Assembly (NCBI GenBank): GCA_022560025.1
Contig: JAFISE010000015.1
Location: 62,001-126,000 of the forward strand
DNA: 64,000 bases
Direction: 5' to 3'
Source of the DNA: Stagonosporopsis chrysanthemi
Taxonomy: Eukaryota > Ascomycota > Dothideomycetes > Pleosporales > Didymellaceae
Made by a program: the position numbers and the translations under genes
Shown here: piece by piece, positions 56,954 through 64,000 of the stretch
Layout: each line of letters begins with the position of its first letter
Position numbering within the stretch: position 1 is the stretch's first letter
The notes under the pieces: generated by a model
Database searches by the model: none
The model's input: only the letters and a program-made list of their open reading frames with translations
What the model was told of the DNA's origin: nothing

Positions 56954-57534
56954 ACGACTCGCCGACACACCCTCATTTTCGACCATCGATTCCTGCACAC
57001 AAGTACAAGGCGTACACGACAAACACAACTACGAGCGCAATCACGGAAATCGATTTCGAATCGCAATGACGGGAATCGAGCGGACAGTCTTCTAAGCGGG
57101 GCACATTATGTCTTTCTTCATGAATGGTATGGGTATCTGCGAATACTCTGGCGCTACTGTGGGAACGAGAAATCGAATCATGATGGGTTAGACTAGGCAG
57201 TGTTACAAACGAATGCACTTGCTGGTCGCAATGAATGTTGGTGCGCATGCTTCGTTGGGTGTGAAGATGGATCGTGATGTACGTGCAGCGACTGTGCTAT
57301 TGCCGAAGTCCACACGCCAGTCACAGTGTCAAGGCTCTTGACTTGCAGCGCAATATTGTGCACGTTCATTCCTAAACACCTCGTAAGCCGTCAGACTCCC
57401 GGAACGCTGCAGATGGTGCTGCAGTAGGATGGGACCTGCTGCTCACTTCGCTTTGTCCACAGCGCTAAAAGCCTACCACTCGCACTACTTCTAACCTCAA
57501 GAGAACGCCTCAATCTACCTAATCTCCAGCACCG
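56954..57534. other. Convergent spacer
   Basis: 581 bp between eL39 and the NTA1 stop. Should include both 3' ends. Nothing else seen. Confidence 0.4.
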
Positions 57535-58622
57535 CTACTTTCCACTCCGCACCTGAAACTTTGGTTGATCACTCAAATCCACCACCAGACATCTCTCATC
57601 GCTCTTCCCTGCAGTTTCGAACAAGCTCACCACGCCGTGGTCGATCTTGATTACCGTGCTACTTCCCGCGTAGCAGACTCCCTTTTCCATCCCGCTTCGA
57701 TTGGCAAGCACAACATACACGGGCTCATCCAGCCTTGCCTCGACAATCGGCTGGAAGCGTTCCACCCAGTACGCTATCGTAGCCACATCCGGCTGCGACG
57801 GCTCGCGCATCAGCTCCTCGGGTGTGAGATGGCACAGCCAAGCCATCGACACGCAGAGCAAATTTGACTTGTTCGATAGCGCGGTGGCAGCGAACTCGCA
57901 ATTGTCCCAGGGCGAGGTGAACTTGTACGGGTTGATGTCCATGCAGATTCCCAGCGTCACGTTTCCCAGCTCGCCTAGCGGACCGGAGAAGAATGGTGCG
58001 TCTGGCGACGCTGGATTCGATAGTTTGTGCTCGTGCGAGCCGGGTCCTTCGGTTGCCCATGTCTCGTCGGTGTAGTAGAGGAAGGACTTGCGGTAGTTGG
58101 CTAAGATGGCACCGGATGGTGAGATGGTGACGGTCGAGTTGTACTGGACTGAGGGTACTGTTTCAGTGGCTGTAGTGAGCTCGGGATACCCAACTGTGAC
58201 ATGACATTTGTATTGGCGGGCTACTTGAATGGCCCATCGCGTGCTCACTCCAGCTGTTGTAGGCTCCAGGAATGGTTTAATCTCATCAAGAGAGAAGAAA
58301 TTATAGCCTACTTCTCGTCAGCGTCGAGTCTGGTGTTGCGAGATGGATAGAGAAAAAAGAAAACGAAGCAAGCAGAAGCGTTGACGCACACCCTGAGACT
58401 ATATATGACCCATCCACTCTCCACCTAGTCGGCCGCCACTTGTTATCACGTGCTCTACGCAGCACGCACTGGAGTATGCCTACCTGTGAAAGCAAGTTCC
58501 GGGAGGATCAGCCAATCAATATCGATGGGCAGCTGAGCGTCGAGCAGTATTTTGTCTGCTCTGGCGACATTTTCGAAGACCTTGCCGACTTCCGGAGCGA
58601 ATTGTAGACACGCGACTTTCAT
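57535..58622 (-). CDS. NTA1: Protein N-terminal amidase Nta1
   Basis: Nitrilase-superfamily enzyme that deamidates N-terminal Asn and Gln, feeding the Arg/N-degron pathway. Exon 1 is 58622-58484, the intron 58483-58308 (176 nt, GTAGGC..TAG, longer than its neighbours), exon 2 58307-57535; 303 aa. The Glu-Lys-Cys triad of the superfamily is visible: Glu42 in LPELAFTGYNF (spanning the splice), Lys120 in YRKSFLY, Cys168 in GICMDINPY. SMAWLCHLTPEE and the PVYVVLANRSG strand fit Nta1 better than other nitrilases. The long intron contains a TATATAT run near 58400 and could hide a second start or a regulatory element. Confidence 0.85.
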
Positions 58623-59179
58623 CTTGCCGCGTCACTCAGGGTCGATGTGGGGTATATGGAGGGGTAGACCAGGGTGCTGTTGAGTCTCAACGCTATGAGG
58701 GACTGATGTAAGACTGAAGTAACGGCAATAACAGTCTCGAGAAGATAACGGTAGGATGTAGCAAAGGGTCACGCCTGAATCAGACCAGAATTGATGTCTC
58801 GGAGGTGCAAGCACGAAGATTCGGGACCTAGGTTCCCGCGCCCTAAACGCGTTTGAAGATGGAGGCTGAGATCCGCGGAAGGAACAAAAGACGAACAAGC
58901 AGCAAAAATATCCCAACCCAACGCCAATCAATCGAGGACACGCAAGATCACCGCGTCTAGCTTGCAGTGTAGACAATATCAATCCGCGAGGTTGGTAGTA
59001 GACATACCTGCATGAGCGCGATACCTGTTCGGATCTAGCGCGCGATCCGGAGCAGATGGAGCTATGAGATCATGATTGATGCTCTTTGAACAGTCACTGC
59101 AGCAGCTTGATCCCATAGAAACGCTCGCATGCGTCGCGCAATGGTCCTGTTTTAGCACTATCGCATTTGGTCTATCGCA
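58623..59179. promoter_or_regulatory. Divergent promoter region, NTA1 and COQ8
   Basis: 557 bp between two divergent start codons. Contains a short minus-strand ORF (58632-58982) without recognisable content. No motif assigned. Confidence 0.4.
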
Positions 59180-61886
59180 ATGGCTGGAAGGCGCTTCGTC
59201 GACGCAGCGAAGCTGTTCCAGGCCTCAAAATCAATTGCGTCGAAGCACATCACGCTGCGGTCACAACAGCTCGAAACTTTCCAGAAGACATCGACACTAG
59301 CCAAAGCTGTCAAATCTCAGACAGACCGTGTTACCCTTACTGCCGCCGCTGCCATTGCCCTATACCAGCGATCTAACGAGGCAGCACCCGCGTACACCAA
59401 AGCCGCTCCCGAGCGCCCAGCCGCGACAGGCGCGCAACATGAGGAGATACCAAGGAGGGAGACAGTGGAGGGGCAGGCTACAAGTGCTGATTTGAGAGAG
59501 GGGCTTCAGCAAGATCATCACTACGACCGATCCGGACGAACCAGCGCCGCGCAGTCAGCGCCAGACGAGGAGCTGGTCATTGAGCAGGCAAAGGCACCAC
59601 GCCGTCCATTGCCTGATGGCACAATACCGCCTGCAGGGACAACATTGGCTCAGGAAGAGCAAGGCCAGGACACCTTCTCCAAACGACCCGTGTCCGAAGC
59701 CCCCAAGGATCCTTTAGCCAAAGAGCAAGCCACACAAGTTAGACAGGAGAACGAAGGTCTCAAGCCCATAGAGTCTACCGAATCGACTATCCCGTTACCA
59801 GGGCGCCCAAGTGGCACAGCATCAGATGCTACAGCATCTATCCCAGCCCATGCAAACGATCTGCAGCCGTCGACCCAAACCTCGAAGATTCAAAGCCTGC
59901 TTGCGGGGCACGATAGAGATGTTCTCTACACAAGATCAGTCGAGTCACAGCCTGAGTCATCGGCCTACCCGCGCTCTCAGATATCTGTTGCGTCTGTAGA
60001 TAAACAAGGAAGCGATAGCCATGTCGAGGACGGGCGCCTCAATCAGGATGTGTTCTATGCAACACCAAAGCCCGGGCAACAACAAACACAAAGCGAGAAG
60101 CCCGTACAATCTGCTGTTCCTACAGAAGATGATGTTCCTGAAGGTATCAACACGGATGTTTTCCACTCAAAACGGGTGGCTCGAATGCTTGGCCAGGACC
60201 GCTTTTCGCGTAAGGAACATCTTGGGACAACGTTCTCGAAAGGCACTGGACGACATCCTCTCGATGATAGGCCCATAGTGCAGACCGATCACAGTGCGAA
60301 GCTCCAGCCAAGTCAACAGGCTCAAGTACCAACAGCAAGGCCTGAACTTGAGCCAGCGCAGTCTGCTACTACCGAGCAAGAGATGCAAGACTTTGCCTCC
60401 AAGCTGGCCAAGGACGCTGAGGCACAGGTTGCGGCTGCCACTGAGGTATGTACTTGGCAACACCTGCTGGCATTATGCTGATATACTGACAGCTGGTTCG
60501 CAGACATCTACCGATATTGGGACAGAGCCTGAGAGACCAGCTTATGCACTTCGTGAATCAAGAGTTCCGTCGTCGCGATTTGGCCGTATCTGGCAGTACG
60601 CTGGACTTGGTACCAGTATGGCCCTAGGTGCTGTCGGCGAAGGCCTTCGGCGTGTCACTGGAACAGCTGCTGCAACAAGTGGCTCGCTTATGTTGAGTCC
60701 TGGTAATCTCGAGCTTCTCGTTGCCAAGCTATCTCGTATGCGTGGTGCTGCGCTCAAGTTGGGACAGATGATTAGCTTCCAGGACAGCAAGATGCTACCG
60801 CCTCAGATTCAGGAAGTCTTGCAGCGCGTGCAAGACAGCGCAGACTACATGCCAGCCTGGCAGCGTGATAAGGTACTTGCCTCGAATCTCGGATCCGAAT
60901 GGCGTGACCTCTTTGAATCTTTTGAAGACATCCCAATCGCAGCGGCATCGATTGGTCAGGTACACAAAGCCGTGTTGAAGTCTACAGGGCAGCCAGTCGC
61001 TGTCAAAGTCCAGTATCCCGGTGTGGCCAACTCCATCGACTCCGACCTGAATAACCTCTCCATCCTTTTGACCGCCTCCCGCATTCTCCCTCGCGGGCTG
61101 TTCCTTGACAAGACCATTGCCAATGCCCGTCTAGAGCTTGGGTGGGAATGCGACTACACGCGCGAAGCCGAATGTCAAACACGCTTCCGTGGCCTTGTCG
61201 CCGACGACTCCTCCGTCTTCACAGTACCCAAAGTCTTTCCTGAAGCGAGTGGTCCGACGGTGCTCACCGCTGAGATGATGAGTGGTGTGGGTGTCGCAAA
61301 GCTCAAGAACCTCACACAAGAGCAGCGTGACTGGATCGGCACGCAAATTCTACGTCTCTGCCTGCGCGAGATTGTAGAGTTCAGGTTCATGCAGACCGAC
61401 CCTAACTGGACGAATTTCCTTTTCAACGCCAAAGACAAGAAGATTGAGCTCCTTGACTTCGGGGCGAGTCGAGAGTTCCCCAATGAATTCGTGGAACCCT
61501 ACATCAACGTCCTGATTGCCGCCAGCAAGGAAGACCGTAAATCTATCCGTGATTATTCTTTAGAGCTGGGCTACCTGACCGGCGACGAAAGCACGGCCAT
61601 GTTGAACGCACACACCGACTCGGTCCTTACGCTCGCAGAGCCGTTCAAATCTTCCGGCCCCGAGATTTACGACTTCAGAGACCAGACAATCACAGACCGC
61701 GTCCGCGACCTAATCCCCGTCATGGTGCGCGAGCGCCTCGCGCCCCCTCCCGAGGAGACCTACAGTCTACACCGCAAGCTCTCAGGCGCTTTCCTACTGT
61801 GTGCCCGTCTGGGATCCCGCGTGCCATGTAGGGAGCTCTTCGAGCAAGCAATCGCGACATACAACGGAAAGGCGAAGATGAAGTAG
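59180..61886 (+). CDS. COQ8: Coq8/ADCK atypical kinase, with a long N-terminal extension
   Basis: Mitochondrial UbiB-family ATPase needed for coenzyme Q synthesis. Exon 1 is 59180-60445, the intron 60446-60503 (58 nt), exon 2 60504-61886; 882 aa. The second half is the conserved core: MRGAALKLGQMIS (KxGQ motif), AAASIGQVHKAVLK (Ala-rich nucleotide loop), AVKVQYPGV, the ExD-type helix GWECDYTREAE, TDPNWTNFLF, and LLDFGASREF. The first 420 residues are low complexity, with three related D-V-[LF]-[YH] blocks: DVLYTRS, DVFYATP and DVFHSKR (genomic about 59919, 60048, 60157). The first 65 residues are basic and could direct mitochondrial import. Confidence 0.9.
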
Positions 61887-61943
61887 ACGGAATGGTAGCT
61901 GTAGCATAGCCCTGTATTATAGCATACTGTACAGTACTCCTGA

Positions 61944-62501
61944 CTACCGCGCATCAAACTGCACTATCCGTTTCGTCCGCACCTTCGCTAGCAATCTCTC
62001 GCCACAGGCCTTGCATCGTATAGGTTCAGACCGTCTATATGTACCTTTCGTCTCGCACCCTATGCAAAGGTATGTCATCGACCACGACGACCCGGTCGGT
62101 CCATCGCGGCGCGCAGCTTCGATCCGCTCTATCTCGAGCAGGCGCACGCTCCGCTCCTGTTCGGCCTGCTGGACTCGCAGTTCGACTTCGCGCTCGCGCT
62201 GTTGTTCTCTTGACTCGCGTGCTGGCGACGCTTTGCGTTCGCGTTTCCCACTCTTTTCTTCTCTGTCTGAGCTAGATTCTGATTCTGCGGCTTCGTGTCA
62301 GTCTGTCCCTTGTTTTTCGCGTCGGTTGTTGGTTTGGAAACCTTCAGAGCTGTCCATGCGGTGTAGAGCTTCATCCGTGTTCTCGCCTTCGGATCGGGGC
62401 TGGGAGATTGATTCCCGGTGGTAAGGACTGTAGGTGCCGTTGGGTGGGGGAGGAGTTGGTTCCATTGCGTTTGTCCAGGCTGCGGCGGAGTGCGTACTCA
62501 T
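61944..62501 (-). CDS. Rpb12-like zinc-ribbon protein with a long charged N-terminus
   Basis: Exon 1 is 62501-62342, the intron 62341-62285 (57 nt, GTTTCC..CAG, branch-like GACTGAC), exon 2 62284-61944; 166 aa. The C-terminal 44 residues match RNA polymerase subunit Rpb12 (ABC10-alpha): YLCIGC, EPIRCKACGER, RTKRIVQFDAR, with a C-x2-C-x13-C-x2-C zinc site. The core is divergent: ERLLAKVRTKR where YRILYKKRTKR is usual. Instead of Rpb12's short N-terminus there are about 120 residues: a Pro/Ser-rich part, then acidic-basic Ser/Glu/Arg repeats and a predicted helix (QQREREVELRVQQAE). It ends 57 bp from COQ8. It could be the only Rpb12 gene, or a paralog. Confidence 0.65.
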
Positions 62502-62885
62502 GTCGATTGACTGCTGAGCACGCACCGTGGATGTCACACTTTTTTTTGTTTTCGAAGTGTAGTAAGATTGGTCATGAAAAAAAATCAGCAAAGCAGATCA
62601 AGATTTGGTTTGCTTCGTTGGTCCTCAATGCTACGATAGAGAAGTCTACGTATTGTAGAGGGTAAACAAAGGGATTGTCATGTGCTTATCGTGGGTTGCG
62701 TGCCTCGAGTGATGGTTGGTCGCACACTATAGGGTTAGAACAAAGGGAGCCACCTAAGGCGGAATCAATTGAGAGATCATAGTGAACCCCTCGAATTTTT
62801 GTTACACCCAGATGATCGCTGCTGATGCTATATTTTGTACAGGACGTCCAACTAGGGCTGCGGCCAAATGTCATTTTCCGCTGAT
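62502..62885. other. Spacer between the Rpb12-like gene and cardiolipin synthase
   Basis: 384 bp, same-strand neighbours. Should hold the Rpb12-like promoter; no element identified. Confidence 0.4.
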
Positions 62886-63767
62886 TCAAGACTTCTTCTG
62901 TTCTCCTTCCACCTCATCTTTGGAAGATCCACGCAACCATAGAGCCGCCGCGACTGCAATGAACGCTCCGTAGCTGGTGAGCATGATCATTCTACCGCGC
63001 AGACCCTGCTTCCTCTTAAGCTCCTCGTTGCCCCCCAAAATCTTGACTGCATCTTTCTTCCATGTGTACTCCAAGCCACTGTACAACGTCGTGCTAGCAA
63101 CTACAGCGGAGAGACCTGTCACAATGTTTTTTACGCCAGCCTCACCACCGAGAATATCTTGAATAGACATCAAGAATCCGCCTGCAGCGGACGAGATCGC
63201 AGCAGGGTCGTGAAGAAGGTTTGTGCAAAGAAGCGTGCCGAGTAGACTGAGTTGGAGAAAGGTGTTGAACTTTGAGATCTGCGTGGGATGCACTTCTGCG
63301 CTGGGTAGACTGAAGTCCCAGTACCTTGCCATAGTTTTCGGTGCTGGTAGAGAAGCGTATCGGTAATAGAACGCGGAAACTGCGAGACTGACGTCGCGAC
63401 CAAGAATGATGATAGCGAGCGGTGCTGCCATGCTCCCGTTGACTGCGAGACAAGTGACAAGCGTCGTCATGAGGAGTTTGTCAGCCATCGGGTCGACGAC
63501 GCTGCCAACAACTGTTTGGAGTTTCCATTTCCTAGCTATCCAACCGTCCAGGAGATCGGAGAATGCTGCGTAGGTGAAGAGGGAGAAGGCGGCAAGATGC
63601 TGATTGTGGACGATGAGGTACCCAACGACTGGAGTCGCTATTAGGCGCGTGAAGGTGAGGAAGTTGGGTATGTTGTAGATCTGTTCATGGCGTTGTGACG
63701 GCGTGTCCAATTTCAGCGTGGATTTTAAAGTAGCTGCTACTTTTGCCGTCGCTGACAAGCTATCGGT
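62886..63767 (-). CDS. CRD1: Cardiolipin synthase (CDP-alcohol phosphatidyltransferase), 5' end unresolved
   Basis: Condenses CDP-diacylglycerol with phosphatidylglycerol in the inner mitochondrial membrane. The main exon is 63767-62886. The CDP-alcohol phosphatidyltransferase motif is complete: DLLDGWIAR, then GSVVDPMADKL (D-G-x2-A-R-x8-G-x3-D-x3-D). NIPNFLTFTRL is typical of the family start, followed by several membrane helices and a basic C-terminus (EGEQKKS). The exon has no ATG at its 5' side; the frame begins after an acceptor-like CTCAG at 63768-63772. One candidate first exon starts at an ATG on the minus strand near 63951 and splices after an HK codon pair at a GTACCG donor. That would give a short N-terminus, but it is only a guess; the true start may lie elsewhere. 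Confidence 0.85.
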   Translation of the reverse strand, partial: TDSLSATAKVAATLKSTLKLDTPSQRHEQIYNIPNFLTFTRLIATPVVGYLIVHNQHLAAFSLFTYAAFSDLLDGWIARKWKLQTVVGSVVDPMADKLLMTTLVTCLAVNGSMAAPLAIIILGRDVSLAVSAFYYRYASLPAPKTMARYWDFSLPSAEVHPTQISKFNTFLQLSLLGTLLCTNLLHDPAAISSAAGGFLMSIQDILGGEAGVKNIVTGLSAVVASTTLYSGLEYTWKKDAVKILGGNEELKRKQGLRGRMIMLTSYGAFIAVAAALWLRGSSKDEVEGEQKKS

Positions 63768-64000
63768 CTGAGGTCATAGAGTCAGCGGTATTCAAGATGT
63801 TAAAGGACATATTGCCTTATGTTGCTATTGATAGCAGGACTATGACCTGGGCTCACAACTTGTGGTAATCTTTGCACGCAATTCCACCGACGGTACCTTG
63901 TGGATACACACAACAACATCACGAGCTGATATGTAGTTCGCAAGACTCATGAGTCTATGAAGATGAATGAAGGGACAGGCACAACACGGTGATTGGACGT
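63768..64000. other. Right edge, upstream region of cardiolipin synthase
   Basis: Probably contains the first exon and promoter of the cardiolipin synthase gene on the minus strand; see that entry. No other feature assigned. Confidence 0.3.

Noticed and set aside
1..64000. CRISPR arrays, operons, ribosome binding sites, bacterial insertion sequences
   Set aside because: Spliced eukaryotic genes throughout; no regular spaced repeats or transposase genes seen. No polyketide or peptide synthetase genes either, so no classical biosynthetic cluster.

Overview
This window is nuclear DNA of a filamentous ascomycete. Most genes have short introns of about 45-60 nt with GT..AG ends and CTRAC-like branch sites, intergenic distances are short, and the gene set is fungal: GCN2, a Cut12-domain spindle-pole protein, CTR9, SEC8, SAT4/HAL4, NTA1, COQ8, and secreted carbohydrate-active enzymes. 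The mix of pectate lyase, chitinase and secreted esterase suggests a plant-associated member of the Pezizomycotina, perhaps Dothideomycetes; that is inference. Gene models were built by joining open frames at splice sites and checking phase.

Layout. 0-11.5 kb is a housekeeping block: RAD14/XPA (cut by the left edge), a peptidyl-tRNA hydrolase, the Cut12-domain protein, GCN2 and methionine aminopeptidase 2. 11.7-19.4 kb is an accessory block: GH18 chitinase, a wrecked Zn2Cys6 regulator, a short-chain dehydrogenase pseudogene, a PL9-type pectate lyase and a secreted PAF-acetylhydrolase-like esterase, with a 1.4 kb empty stretch. 19.9-25.5 kb holds an APH-fold kinase, a small fungal protein of unknown function, a histidine acid phosphatase-like protein lacking its second catalytic motif, and PIG-P. 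26-34 kb holds CTR9 and SEC8 head to head across a 635 bp shared promoter. 34-35.7 kb is repeat-rich and gene-free. 35.7-47.4 kb has an ABCG half-transporter, an unknown nuclear-looking protein, a peroxisomal acyl-CoA dehydrogenase, SLP1 and the SAT4/HAL4 kinase. 47.4-50.4 kb is a 3 kb stretch without a confident gene. 50.4-55.6 kb has two BTB genes flanking a Mn-type CDF transporter; the second BTB gene carries an in-frame stop. 56.6-64 kb has ribosomal protein eL39, NTA1, COQ8, an Rpb12-like zinc-ribbon protein and cardiolipin synthase (5' end unresolved).

There is no biosynthetic or defence cluster: neighbours are mostly functionally unrelated, as is usual in fungal genomes. The observations most worth checking are the decaying island at 13.3-15.1 kb, the nonsense codon in the BTB gene at 54.98 kb, the acid phosphatase-like protein without its HD motif, the Rpb12-type zinc ribbon on a long charged N-terminus, a GC-AG intron in CTR9, and two 28 nt exons that each carry an active-site motif.
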